Positions 48,814 to 61,440 of a stretch of DNA of 64,000 nucleotides are shown in pieces. Position 1 is the first letter of the stretch. Every line of letters begins with the position of its first letter. The notes beneath the pieces are model-generated. The model ran no database searches. It saw only the letters and a list, made by a program, of their open reading frames with translations, and had not been told where the DNA came from. The stretch is from Mycogone perniciosa (lineage: Eukaryota > Ascomycota > Sordariomycetes > Hypocreales > Hypocreaceae): positions 1 to 64,000 of the forward strand of contig JAOALB010000215.1 in the NCBI GenBank assembly GCA_025331125.1, written 5' to 3'. The position numbers and the translations under genes were made by a program.

Positions 48814-51800
48814 TAAGCTGCTTTATTTTCGCTTTTAATGCCTAAGCTTATTGCTAGTAGCATTTATTATTATATCCTTTATCTTTTATAATTAAAATTA
48901 CTATTAAAGATATTAAGGTATTTATTTACTTACCTAACTATTTATTATACTTTATAGATAACAGGGCTTTAATATATAAAAAGCTATATTTTATTTTAAT
49001 TACCTGGCTTACTAACCTTTATACTGCCTGTAGTATATAAAATAATAGGTAATAACTATATTAATATATTAACTTTTATCCCTTAATTCGCTAATTTAAT
49101 AATAAAAAGGATACCTAGGTATCCTATAAATGCCTTTAATTTAAAGAATAATATCTACTAATCACTAAACTCTAAAGCTACCTAAAAAGAAAAGCTTAAA
49201 GAAAGTAAAAAACTAGCGATAGGTATAAAGTTAATTTAGTTTAATAAGGCTAAAGAATGCAGAAAAGTATATTGCTATATACTCCTAATAATAATATTTC
49301 TACTTTAATTCTTTACTATTAATATACCTACTACTAAATTATTAATCTATATAATTTTCTATTTTATAGTATTAGTAATAATAAATAAATAAAATAAGTA
49401 AATAGTATAATTTACTGTAATAATAGTAAATAATTATAATACTTAGCTATATTGTTAAGGAATAGCCTAGTATTAAAAACCGCTAGCGTTTATACTATAC
49501 TTTAACTACTTTTATTAAATACTAAATTAAAATTTTAATAATTTTATTATAGGAAAATAAAGTTATTATAATTAATAGATATTTACTTTAAAGTAAAAGT
49601 ATTTTATAATAAATAAAAGATTATATAAATATTATTATACTTTATATATTAGTAAATAAAGGAAGGATAATTAGATTTAGTTTACTGCAGTAGCTGTTTA
49701 ATTTAGCTACCTAAGCTTTAGAGCTGTAAGCGCAATACTAATATATTAGCGATAAGGCTTATACTGCTTTTAGGAAGTGCTGTTATCGAGTCCGGCGCTT
49801 AATAGCAGTGCTTTAAATTTAATACTTGACTTGGCATAGATCTTAAATTAAGATTTAAAAGTATTAAAGCCTTATCTATTTTTAAAGATTAGGTATTAAG
49901 AAATTATAAATAGTAGTAATAGACTAGTATATTGCATTTAATAGAAAACTGATTATACTATAGTTACCTTTAAATATAGAATATATATAAATTTTAAAGG
50001 AATATAAGGGAAGTATTTAAAATATGTTATTAAATTATGATTTTAGGTAATTTTAATAGCGAATATATTAATACTATTTGCGAATAGCTATAAATATATA
50101 AATATTTTACCTATATAATTGCAAAACATAAAAGATATTACAATTCCCTTACAATCTCTTAAAGCTTTTATAATTCCCTCTTAATTTCTTAGATTATAAG
50201 TTCCTTAACTTTATTAAATTGGTTTCGAGTCCTTTAAATATCCTTAAAGGAAAGCTTTACACTAGCTATAAACTAGAGAATTCCTCCTTTATATTAAACA
50301 GTTTCAAGATAAAGAATCTGAAAGGCAGAGGTATATATCCCTTTAATTATATATAATATAGGTTATATTTAAAGACTCGTAAACCTGCGCTGTTTCCTTA
50401 ATTCTATATAGTGCAAGGTCTATTTAACTATATATTTCTTTATCCGCAAACCTACATAAAGTAATATACTTTATTATTAATTAACTATAGCGTTTTCGGT
50501 TATACTTTTAAAGAGATATTATTAAGGATAATATTAGTTAATATTATTAAGGTGCGCTTAAGGGTTATTAGATTTAGAGACTTTAGGCCTTTAATATTAG
50601 CAAATTAATTATAAAAAGAATTAACAGAACTTAATATATATACTACCTTTTAATACTATAGCTATTAATACTATTAAAATATCGCTATTAGTTTTAAATT
50701 TATTAACTCTTTTTACATTATCTGTAAAATATATAAAAAGACTATTTATAATAAAGATAATATAAAACACTAAATAATTTAAATCAAAAGGATAAGTTAT
50801 TTACTGTGTATAAAAAGGTATTATAATTAGCGATAATCTTTATAGTGATTATATATCTTTAATAATGCCTTTAAAGTGATTAAAATAATATTAGATTTAA
50901 TATTGCAGATAATTAACTGTTATAGTATATTAAGTAAAAAGTAATTTATACTGTATTGCTATATTATCTGTTATTGCCTATAAGGTATTACTATTATTAC
51001 TTAATTTACTCTTTAACTTAATAATAAATATTAAATATAGTAATATAGACTTAATAGGCTTAGAGACACTATTGTCTTTACTTAACTTAGTCTTTAGCTT
51101 AATCGCTAGAGTTAGCGATACTATATAGGATTGGAAATCTTAAGGATAACTGCGCAAATATATTAAATATCTATATATACTATTTACTTGCCTGCTATAA
51201 TAACTTTATTTTAAGGCTAATATATAGTATATAGCTAAAAGACTATCTAGTTAAAGGTAGGTATAATATATAGGTTAAATAATATTATTTACCTTTAATA
51301 TTATTATAGACAGTTTATAATAATAATAGCAGTTAAAAGTTTAAGCAATATATTTAAAATAAAGGGTATTAGATACTAGTAAAAGGAAAAAGATAAATAT
51401 ATAGAAATTAAAGAGGGAAAAGTTTTAAGTATTTAGAAAGGGTAAGATATTGGCTTTATATATTAAATAGGGCCTTAATATAAGTCTTTTACTATTATAT
51501 AACTGTTTAACTATATTTAAGACCTAAAAAGCTTGCATATTACTATATCTACACTTAATATAATAATAGCCTGCTTATAATATAATATACTCCGCTATAT
51601 AGCTTACTAATAGCAGGCAAATTACTGTTTTAACTTTATTAGTATAAAGTTAAAAGTATAATATAGATATACTCTAGGTATAAATATTATTTTATATTTT
51701 ACCTATACCCCCCCTTTTTTTTATATACTTTTATACCTTTTATTAGCTTTAAGCAATTTAGTAATATATATCTATTAGTAGGACTTAAAGTGCTGGCTAT

Positions 51801-53599
51801 ATAATTAGTGTTTATAGTAATCGAGCTAGGGCGTAAAGTAAAGAAGCTGTCCTCTTTATCTCTGTAAAGGAAAGTGTATCTCACGTTCTTAACTTTTATA
51901 TAATATCTAGGTTTTAATAGCTGTATTTATACTTATAGTTGCTATTCCTATACTACTATTTATAACTGTTATATTTAAGTAGCGACGCCTATATTCTTGC
52001 CTGTATTATTAAGAGGTTAGGTTATAAATATAGATAGATAGTGTAATGTTATATATATTACTCTAGTAAGTTAGTATTTAGACTAGTAGGTATTGCCTAT
52101 ATATAATAATTATATATTATAATGCAATTTAAGTATATATAAATATTATTATCGCTGCTATTATTACTATTATTATTATTATCTATTAATACTTTTCTGC
52201 TATTAACTTTAAAAGTAAATGTAAAATAAATAAAAGTTTACTGTATCTTTATAAACTAGTTAGCTTAAATTAAAGCAATAACAATATCTGGCTAACTTAC
52301 TTACAGTGTAATTTCCTAAAAAGTCGCTTTTATATTATAAGGCAAGCAGGGATACTGCTAAGCAGTATAGTTACTAGGTTAATATACCTGCAGGGTAACT
52401 TCCTAGGAAGTTGTAAAAAGGGAAGGCGCTGTCTATATTGTAACTATTTATTGTCTTTAAATAAAGGCCGCGATGCTGCAGCCTTAAGGTGTTAAGGCAG
52501 GCTACTGCTAACTATAGTTAATATAATACATTATTAACCCTATAGTATTATTAAAATAAATTAAAATAATCAATATATATTATTATACCTTTAATAGCTA
52601 TAATATTATATTAAAAGTAAGAAAGCCTATAATAAAAGAACTAGTTAATATATAGTAAAGTATTAACATTAATACTATAATTAAGGAAAGTATATATATT
52701 AATAATTTAAATAAAGCCGCTTTTATAAAGGACTGCTTAAATTATTAGTAACTATATATAATAGTACTAAATTAAAGAAAGTATATTAATACCTGCAATA
52801 ATTTTCTCTTTTAGGCTAAAGGTATTACTATAAGCTTTATATTAAAGATATAAATAAATATATATTTAACTTATTATAATGCTGGCAGGCTAATATATAT
52901 ATATCTATATTATTATAAATAAATCTATATTAATAGGTTTAGTGTTATTGAAAGTTAATGTTTTTATAATTTTAAAATATAAAGGTAAAAAGAATAGTTT
53001 AAAGAGTATATAAAGCACTATATATTTAAATTTAATTTAAATATAGCGCTGCACTAAAAATACTTTAACTATAAGAAAGGAAAGGCTTAAGTATATTTAT
53101 AGAAAGTTAGATTATTATTATTAAAGACTATAGAATATTAATAAAAGAGTTAAAAAATAATATAATATATAATAAACTTATCTTAACAGTATTTTAAAAA
53201 TAACTACCCCCGCCTAAATTAACTAAAGAGGGTCTTTAAGTTTATTTATATAAATTAACTATTTAGTAAGAATATAATAGTATTAACTTTATTATTATAA
53301 ATTCCTTTTATAAAGGAATATATAAATTCTGGGTATAACATACTTTAAAATATATACTTTATCTATATTAGGTTTTTAATAAGGCATTTACTTTAATAAT
53401 TACTTAGATATAGGTAGCTATAAAGTATTATATAATATACTTGCGTTTCTTAATTAAACTTAAAGCTTTATATACTATGCCTTTTAAGTATAATCTTATC
53501 TTTATTTATAACTATTAAAAGTATAAATATAATAAATTAAAGCTATAATCCTTTATAGACTTTTTACTTAATTCCTTTAAGTTTACCTAGTTTTGCAGT

Positions 53600-54870
53600 A
53601 GTTTATAACGCAGCAAAATATACTTTTAAAGTATATAGGACCCTTTTAATATATTAAAACAATTTAATAAAATTGTTTTAATTAGCAGAAAAGGTTTAAT
53701 TATTAAAATATAGTAAATAAGTAATGCTTTAAATAGGTAACTGTTGTTTTAGGCTTTTAGTTTAACTATAAGCTTAAATCTAAAGTTTATATAAATAAGT
53801 CCAGCTATTAAGGTTAATACTTTAGCCTTACACTTATTAAGCCTAATAAACAGCTATAATAGACTAGCCCTTTTAACTGCTCTAGGTTATATAAAACCTA
53901 CCCTGCTTTATAGGAAGGAAGTGTATTTTTAAGCTATCTAGTTTTATTAATAAAAAGGGCTGGCAAAATTATATAAACCAGGATCTACCTTATCCTTTAC
54001 CTATAGCAGCAGTGACTTTTATAAGCTATCTAGGCTATTTTACTAACTTCGCGAACGATACTATAGAATGCCCTTTACTGCGAAAAGGGTATAGTGCCTA
54101 TTAAACTTAAAATATAGCAACTATACTTCTCGGCCTAGCTTTAAAGCTTAAAGGAAAAATACTTATAGGCATTAAGGAAAATAAAGTATAAAAGTAACCC
54201 TAATACTTAACAGCCTATTATATTATATTTGCCTGCTACTATAAAGGCATTATAAATTCTTAAGTATAGAGGTAAATCTAAGTAGGAGCAAGCTTAATTA
54301 ATATATTAGTCCTGCCTTTAATAGACTATAAGTATTTACTAAATATACTATACTATACTTAACCTTTTAATTTAAAATATATTTAATAGCTTAAAGCAGT
54401 TATTTAATAAATAAAAGGCAGTAAAAGAATTCCTTAACTAGGTAAACGCTATAGACTACTAGACTATAGTTTACTTTAATAGCTTATAGCTCTTTAATAG
54501 CGCTATAGGGTAGGGGTATACTATATACTATAGTTATAAGCTGAAAATTACTAGGTATAGCCAATTAAGGCTAATAAAGATATATAATAGTAAACTATAT
54601 AGCGCTTTAAAAGGCCTTTATATAGCTATTTGTTTTAAGCTATTAACTAAAATTATAGTTTATATTAACAGTACCTTTACTTTATTTAGCCTGTAAAGAG
54701 TTTCCTTAAAGTTCTTTTATAGTATTATGCTAGCCTTTTAAAAACTAGCTTAATTACGAAAAGTATAGCTCTGCTAATGCCCTGGCTATTTAAGTATCCT
54801 AGGGAATAAAGCAGTTAATAAATAAGCTAAGCTTAAAGCAGCCCTTTTAGAACTGAAAGACTAAACTTTT
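53600..54870 (+). pseudogene. LINE ORF2 3' part with RNase H domain, degenerate
   Basis: Plus-strand translation near 54,450-54,560 gives 'INYWTIVYFNSL..FNSAIG' (compare IVYTDGS...GAAG), the start of an RNase H domain. At 54,775-54,845 the pattern C-P-G-Y-L-S-I-L-G-N-K-A-V-N-K matches the conserved WCPGHxxIxGNExAD end of fungal LINE RNase H domains, with Asp now Asn and Glu now Lys. The preceding ~800 bp are compatible with the RT C-terminal region but less clear. The 5' part of this LINE was not recognised, and 51,700-53,600 is unresolved. Confidence 0.65.
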
Positions 54871-55695
54871 ACACTTACAGCTATTAGGTGCTATACCTGC
54901 AACCAACAAGCAGTTAAATAAACCAGGGAAGGCAGACTTATAATAATAGTAATATAGATAAGGTAAGGGTATAGAGTTATTAAATAAGTCTAGCAAAAAG
55001 ATTAGAGAACTGAAAGAAAAGGTCTTTAAGTAAAGTAGTAGTATAATAAGTAAATAGGAACATCCAGGAATTATAATATAAATAGAAGAGATATAATAAA
55101 AGCTTTAAGGCATTAAAGAGAAGCTTTATTAAGTTTAGGAATAACTAGAAACTATCGCTTACCTAAAGACTAGGCCCCTACCTTAAAGCAGCTTAGACTT
55201 TATATACTAATAATATATAGATTTCGGCTAGCAGTTAACTAAGTAATATAAAGATACTTTTATTTTTTAACTATAATGCTATTAAACTTTAGGTAATATA
55301 CTTTATTGTAATATTAGCGCGCTAATAGTAAAAGATATAGAGAGTGGATAGGTTATTATAATTTAAGGTATAATTTAACTGTCTTTTATACAGCCTGCAA
55401 TACCTGCTTTCTTTTAAATTATAGTTTAAGGCAATATTAAGTCTAGATTTCCTATTAAGTTTAAAGAATAAAACTTTTATATATAACGATCCAGGCTAAT
55501 TCTTAACTATTAAGCTAAAGCTAGCAGAGTTTATATAGGCAGGGAGTTTAAGGATAGATATTAAGTAAGGTAATATTATTACTATTAAGTAAAACTAGTA
55601 GTTTAAATAAATAGTATATTAGTATTAGTAACTATTTAGGTAACTATATTAAATAATTATAGTTTATTTAGTTTTGTATATAAAGGGATGTATAA

Positions 55696-55749
55696 GTGAT
55701 TACTTCTTTTATAGTAATTACTTTTTTTATAGTAATTACTTCTTTTATA
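55696..55749. repeat. 18-bp tandem repeat, three units
   Basis: Three units of GTAATTACTTCTTTTATA (first unit GTGATTACTTCTTTTATA). It is followed by a short GC-ordinary patch at about 55,750-55,830 (contains CCCAACGTTTTCCCGCG) without a recognised feature. Confidence 0.8.
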
Positions 55750-55829
55750 GTAATGGCTTTCCTTTGATTGGTTATTGTGCCCAACGTTTTCCCGCGTTCC
55801 TGTAACTGGGTCCTTAGTTAAACTATAAC

Positions 55830-58660
55830 ACTATACCCTTTCCCTATAATTGCTATCTAACGATTATAAGTATTTTAAAGTAAAACGAGCTGTAGGAAGT
55901 ATAAATATTAAGAATTAATTTTTTATTAAAAATACTATAATATTATATATTTTATATTAAAGGTTTAGTTATTCTTTAATAACCTTTAAGCGCTTACTAA
56001 ACTTTTCCTTTAAAAAAGCAATAACCTATTTATTCCCTTAAAATTAACTTAGCCAAGCTAAATTACTTTTAACTTTTAAGCCCTTTAGCGACCTTACTTA
56101 TAATAAAGCTATATAAACTTAACTATCTTTAAACACCTATATTAAATTAATAACCACTCTATTTAATATTATTCCCTAGGATTTATAAATACTAAATACT
56201 TAACTTAATATAAATAAAACCTAAATTTAAGCTATTACTAAGTATAGCCTTTTATCTTTAAGTAGTAATATATAATAATCTAGGTCGATTATATATTTAA
56301 TACTATTATAGAATTATATAATAGGCTAGCTGCGTCTCTTTATAGATATTTTAGTGTATTTTTTAATTTATACTTCTTTAAGCGATCTAGATAGGCTTTA
56401 CTAGTAAATTGGCAGATCTTTTAAAGTAAGTTTATAGGGATGCCTGAAACTATTATATAGTTTAAACCCAGTAATAATGCCTTAGGCACTATTATATAGG
56501 CCTCTATTTAAATTAATATTAATTAATAATATAATTAATATTCCTTTTTTAAGTTTAAGTTAATATTTAAAGCTATAATCTTTAACGGCCTATAGGGATC
56601 TATTTAGATTCTTTTACTTATAATATTTCAGATATAGATAAAGATACTTATTTTAAGAAAATAAGTCAAGATACTAGTATTTTTAAGGTAAGGTTTAAAG
56701 ACACTAAAGCTTTATATTATTAACTTTATATACCTCCTTGCATATATAATAAAGCTTTACTATATAATTAATATTTAGCATTTTATAGTAAATAAGTAGG
56801 TTAATATTAAAACTGCTAAATAGTAAGTATAGTTAGTACTTCTTTAATAACGTAATAAACTTTAAGTCTTTTTATTAATAAATAGCTTTAAATTATATAT
56901 AATGGAAATTATACTTTTTCTATACCTTACTATAAAAGGCCTACTTATTAATATCGCGATATAAAGTATAATAACTTTTATTAAGGTATATATAGGTCTG
57001 TTTTATTAAATCCGATATAAGATTACTGCTGTATTTAATATAGTAGCGAAAAGGTTTAATAGGGGGCAGTTAATAGAAATCGCCTATTATAATTACTTAG
57101 GCCCTATTAAAAGGGAAAAAAGATTTATATACTGCTTTTATAACTTTATTTAACCACTTAAAATATAGGTTTTTAACTATATTTATTTTATTAATAATAA
57201 TTATATTAACTGCCTTTAACTGCTTTAAAAAAAAGAAAATTATTTTTTCCTTTAACTTTAATAATTTCTTTTTATTGGAATTTAATATTTACCCTGTAAA
57301 AGTTTAGGTTATTATACCGCTATTAGCTATAGCGACTCTGCCTATTAATACTATAATATAAACCTATTTCCTTAAATCTAAAAGATATCTTTTAATATTA
57401 TATAATATAGTAGATTTGCCGCAGCCTGCTAAGCTAGTATAAAAGATATTATAACCTTTTGCAGTAAATTTAACTATATATTCTTGCTTAGCTAAAAGCT
57501 TTAAATCTTTACAGTAACTTTAAAAGGATAAAAAGAATTGCTTAAAAAGAGTGCCTCTCCTTTAATAAACCTTTTTATTATATTTCTTAAGCTTTTTTAA
57601 AGAGTTAAAATCTAGTCTATAATTATATTAGCTATATATATTATGCCTTACACATTTATAAATATACCGCTAAAGAGCTTTATTTAAATTCAAAAATATC
57701 TTGCATTACAAGTAATAGTAAATATATTGGCTTAAATCTTTAATATACTGTTAAAGCGCTTTAGCTATTAGAAATTCTAGGTTATTTAGTTTATAGCGTT
57801 TTGTCTTTAACGCTAGCTTTAACTAAGAAATTATAGCTGCAGCGGCCTATATTATACGACTATAGATACTATTAAAAAGATAAATCGAGGGCATTTAATT
57901 TATTAAGGACTTTAAAAAGCTATATATATAATAGGCTGCTTAATATAAGTAAGGCAGACTATAAGTGGTAAAGCTTCTTACATTAGTTTAATTTGCCTAC
58001 ACTTAAGCTATCAGTTTTTAATCTATAGCTATTTTATATTAAAGGTTTCAATGAATAAATATAGCGGAAGCCTAATTGTGGCGATATAGCTAAAATAAAA
58101 ATATTAATAAAAAGCTAAGATAAAAATAAGCTGTAATGTAAAAGGGAAAAAGAGGGAATAATTAAAATATATAAAAGAGTAGATAAGTAATATTATATAG
58201 TATATATATAGACCAATTTACTTTAAAGCCAATCTATTCAAAAAGTATTACCTATTAATCTAGCTTTAATACTACTTTTATCTTTAACAGTTATTACTAT
58301 ATAAAGTTAAAGCTACCCCTGCAATTATTATAAATACTATATTAGCCTATTATATTTTATATTATATAAAATAAGCAAGCCTTTTTTTTTTAGTTACTAG
58401 TAATTAATAAATTGTAAAAGTATTTTAAATGCTTTTTCCTATAATTATATTACTATATATATATATACTTTAAATATTAACTTTTAGAAGTATAATTATT
58501 AGCATTAAACTATTAACTTTTATTTACTTATTAATTAATATTTTATTAATATCGCTTAATCTTGCCTAGTTCCTACACTATATTTATTATTGCAACTTCT
58601 CGCCTTTAGCGGTTATAGTAAAATGCCTAGGTTTACTTAGAGTAGGCAACTACTGCTTAT
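55830..58660. other. AT-rich degenerate repeats, unresolved
   Basis: Mutated AT-rich DNA up to the LTR at the right boundary. I recognised no coding relic, LTR pair or tandem array here. Confidence 0.4.
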
Positions 58661-59013
58661 TGATAGGTTCTGGGATAATAATAGTAATAGAGAAGAAATG
58701 AAAAGGGAAGAAGGAAAGCTAGAAAAAGGCTATATAGCCTAGTATAGAAATAATCTTATAAACTTAAAGGAAAGACTATATAGAGCAGAGAATTACCTTA
58801 AATTATAAAGTCTATACGCAAGAACCCCTTAAAATAACAGCCTAATAACTAAGGATCCCTAAAAAGCTGTTATGCAATAACCTCCTTATTATTTCTGGAA
58901 CGCGTCTCCTAGATAGGGGATTTATCTTTATCAGACACTATAATAAAACTATTAGACTGTCCTATTAATAAAAGGAATATCCTAGGCTGCACAGACCTGA
59001 CAGTCTGATTACA
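58661..59013 (-). mobile_element. LTR (353 bp) of a minus-strand retroelement at the AT/GC boundary
   Basis: On the minus strand it begins TGTAATCAGACTGTCAGG directly after a polypurine tract (AAGGTGGGGAGGGGAGT, 59014-59030) and is proposed to end ...CCTATCA at 58661, giving TG...CA ends. The right end is well supported by the tract. The left end is a guess from TG/CA, because no partner LTR exists in the window. It is only partly RIP-mutated: its right third keeps normal composition. Its 5' LTR and nearly all internal sequence are missing. Confidence 0.6.
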
Positions 59014-59191
59014 ACTCCCCTCCCCACCTTACGCCTAGGTTAAAGCAGAGCATAAACGGACCAATTAACCCTAATTGTAACGCGAAAAACATAAGCTTTA
59101 TATAACTGTGTTTACTGATAGTCCCTAACTCACAACGAATACAACAGCCTTGAAATCTGACTTGGGATAGGCCAGCTACTGATGCTACTTG
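59014..59191 (-). mobile_element. 3' internal scrap of the same retroelement, joined to arsH
   Basis: Between the polypurine tract and the last recognisable ArsH codon lie about 160 bp that continue the arsH open frame to a TAA at 59009-59011 but have no ArsH similarity (ending NLGVRWGGEL). I interpret the left part as the end of the retroelement internal region. The exact breakpoint is uncertain: 59,136-59,168 could be read, with small indels, as the next ArsH segment (SFSRLL...), so the junction may lie as far left as about 59,130. Confidence 0.45.
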
Positions 59192-59479
59192 CCTACTCCT
59201 CAAGCTGCCATAAAGGACGAGGATGCGGATACGGTCGCGCTTTCTGCTTAGCAGCTCGGACTCTACAAACTGAAGTCCCGTACTGAGCTCCAGTTGCGCA
59301 ACCCAGTCGTCGGCAACAAGAAGATTGGGCAAGAGGAAGGGTCGGTAGATGCGCCGGACAGTAGCATTATCATCCCCCTCTTTAATCGCAAAGGATTGAT
59401 GCCGATAGGCAGGATCACCTGTGCGCTCAACTGCCTCTCGTGAAGCATGGGAATTGTTCAAGTCCCCATGTCCATTCAT
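59192..59479 (-). pseudogene. arsH: arsH, truncated N-terminal third (organoarsenical oxidase / NADPH-FMN reductase)
   Basis: From the ATG at 59479 the frame reads MNGHGDLNN, a typical fungal ArsH start, then a DPAYRHQSFAI segment, 'RRIYRPFLLP', 'DDWVAQLELSTGLQ' and finally RIRILVLYGSLRSR, the FMN-binding GSxR loop of the flavodoxin-like fold. After that loop similarity ends: about 96 codons remain of roughly 280-300, so the NADPH/FMN domain is gone. ArsH oxidises trivalent organoarsenicals in the cytosol and is commonly clustered with other ars genes. The same frame is open upstream to an ATG at 59644, but those 55 residues are Arg/Pro-rich without ArsH similarity, so I prefer 59479. The retroelement LTR lies just beyond. 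Not expected to be functional. Confidence 0.85.
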
Positions 59480-60385
59480 GGCGAGACCGTAGCGCAGTCG
59501 CTGTGCAGAGGTCGTGCGGGCGTGGAATGTCCGGAATGGAAGCGGGCGAGGTTGTGCTGAACGGAGATTGGACCCAGATTGTTTCAAACGACAGATTTGT
59601 GGGAAGAATAGCAATGCCTTCTGAATGCGGTTCATTGGCCGCATCGCACGCCTAAATTGGTGATACCACGTAAATGTACTGGTCTGCAGCTTGTAAGAGA
59701 AACTGACTCAGTTGAGTAGAATCAGCTTTTATTTATTGAAAATCAATTACTGGTGCCAGGCACATGTCGTCCTGAATTAGCTTAGGCTATGTCAGTCCCT
59801 GTAGCAGGGTTGAAGTTACTGGCCAATAGTAGTGTAGGAGTGACACATCGGCGCCCCGTTAAAAAAACAGCCAGCGCGAAATGTTGTAACTAAAAGCCAT
59901 GCGAACCGTATTGTACCCGGTACCATCGGGGTGTATTTTCGCGAAGAGACAAAGGGAAACTGTTTTACGCGCCTAATGACGTTCGTTTCGATGCCGATGA
60001 CCTCCGTTATCAATGTCACTCAGCGGGTGGTATGGCCAGGGGGATGCGGCCAGACTCTTGTGAATACGGAGTAGTGAGATGCCAATTCCACACTTACCTG
60101 GCGTTATATCTATATATCCTTCTCCTTGCCAACATGGATTATGACAAGCTCTACGGAGTAATAGAGTCACAGATGATGCCACATATTGTCGGCCGTGGAT
60201 CGATAAATGTTAGCTGTCGGGGTGCTTGCACAATATCTGGACGCTTTGTACCAATCGTATCTTGGGATTGACAGGATTTCTTCAGTAACTCTAGCTGCTC
60301 TACTCTACTCTGAACACGGCGTGAAGAGCGGGATGCTTGCGTCAACAAGGCACTGAAAGATTCCAGGTTCTTCCCACGTGTGTTT
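59480..60385. other. arsM-arsH intergenic region
   Basis: About 900 bp of ordinary composition between the arsM stop codon and the arsH start. It would carry the arsM 3' UTR/terminator and the arsH promoter. Several open frames of 60-100 codons on both strands overlap one another and resemble nothing known, so I treat them as chance. No RNA gene seen. Confidence 0.6.
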
Positions 60386-61440
60386 CTAAGCCTTGACAGC
60401 ATAGATCTTGTATGAAGCTTAGGAAGTATGGTTAGTAAACATGGGTAGTACATACAATGGAGAGCCGACCTTTAACTTACCCGTCCACTCGTTAAAGTCA
60501 ATGTCCGGAAGCTCATGCAGATTATCCTTGTTTGGGCCACAGCATCCTTCGTTGTCGGCACAGCATTCTCCCATGGTATCTTGAGTTGTTATGCGATAGA
60601 CATTGAGGTCGTTGTCAGAATCCGTAATTAGAACGTCTATCACGAGGATCTCAGCGAAAGAAGGTCTCCAAGGACCCATGTTCATCCTTACCTTTGAAGC
60701 CGGCTTCTCTCAGATATCCTTCATAGGCCGCCACTTCACTTGCCCCAGCAATGCAGCCCACATACAATGCAATGCTATTCTTAATATTATCGGGTAGGGG
60801 CCTTTTGGCGAGAATATCGGAGATAGCAACCCGCCCACCGGGCTTCAGCAGGCGAAACATCTCGCTGAACACCAACTGCTTCTCTTCCTCGGGTACGAGG
60901 TTGACGACACAGTTGGAAATAATGCAGTCTGCGATGCCATCTCCAAGAGCAATTCTTGTGATTTCCGATTCCACAAATTCAGTGTTGGCTTTACCTGAGA
61001 TTGCCTTGAGATTTTCGGCTTTTGCGAGCATGTCCTGTTCTCGTCAGGGAATTGAAATCCGGTGTAAGCTGAGCAGGTTCACCTTGTTCATGTCCACACC
61101 AATGGCTTTCCCATTGGGCCCAACCTTGTTGGCAGCCTGGAAGATATCAAACCCAGCACCGCTGCCAAGATCAATAACCGTCTCACCCTAGGGATGTATT
61201 AATTTAATGGGCCCCATTTTTTTGTAAGCTGAAACAAACACAACGAACCTCTCGTAGTGTCGCGATGGCGAGGGGATTACCGCAGCTCAGTCCCAAGTTT
61301 GCATCTTTGGGAATACTAGCCAAGTCCTGTTCCGAGTATCCAAAAGCCGTTGCGACAGATTGTCCGTATTGGGCGTCTACGCCTTTAGCAGCAGCCGTGT
61401 AACGTTTACTGACTTCGGTGTAGATGTCTTGGGCATTCAT
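60386..61440 (-). CDS. arsM: ArsM arsenite S-adenosylmethionine methyltransferase, five exons
   Basis: Exons 61440-61249, 61187-61083, 61034-60692, 60636-60481 and 60417-60386 join in frame to 275 aa; the introns are 61, 48, 55 and 63 nt with GT...AG ends. The start has a strong context (GCCACCATG). Visible parts: N-terminal helix region; Cys53 in G-L-S-C-G-N-P; SAM motif I VIDLGSGAGFD (res. 68-78) ; acidic G-V-D-M-N at 94-98; Cys141 in SNCVVNL; LLKPGGRVAISD (161-172); Cys193 in VGCIAGA; paired cysteines 238/239 and 245/246; C-terminal DFNEW...IYAVKA. Cys53, 141 and 193 match the three conserved As(III)-binding cysteines of the family. It methylates arsenite stepwise in the cytosol. Length and motifs are normal, with no stops, so it looks functional. 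arsH is downstream on the same strand. Confidence 0.93.

Larger units (their letters stand above)
467..58660. repeat. AT-rich RIP-mutated repeat block (about 58 kb)
   Basis: The whole interval is dominated by TA dinucleotides. G+C is commonly about 15-30% by eye (one 60-base line at 8461 has 8 G/C). Every recognisable coding region in it is interrupted by TAA and TAG codons at places where CAA, CAG or TGG would be expected, while TGA is rare. This is the RIP signature known in Pezizomycotina. Open frames over 60 codons are nearly absent. Individual elements that I could delimit are listed separately; the rest is unresolved mutated repeat DNA. Confidence 0.92.

Noticed and set aside
51699..51884. 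61-codon minus-strand open frame as a gene
   Set aside because: It spans a poly-C/poly-T tract and repeat-like sequence; the length is within chance expectation.
467..58660. AT-rich block read as mitochondrial, plasmid or bacterial DNA
   Set aside because: It contains degraded gypsy, copia and LINE elements with target duplications and directional C-to-T damage, and is joined to nuclear 5S and intron-containing genes.
59480..59644. Extending arsH to the upstream ATG at 59644
   Set aside because: The extra 55 residues show no ArsH similarity, while MNGHGDLNN at 59479 is a typical fungal ArsH start.
59816..60453. Overlapping minus-strand frames of 67-100 codons between arsM and arsH
   Set aside because: They overlap each other in different frames, cross the last arsM exon and intron, and show no domain.
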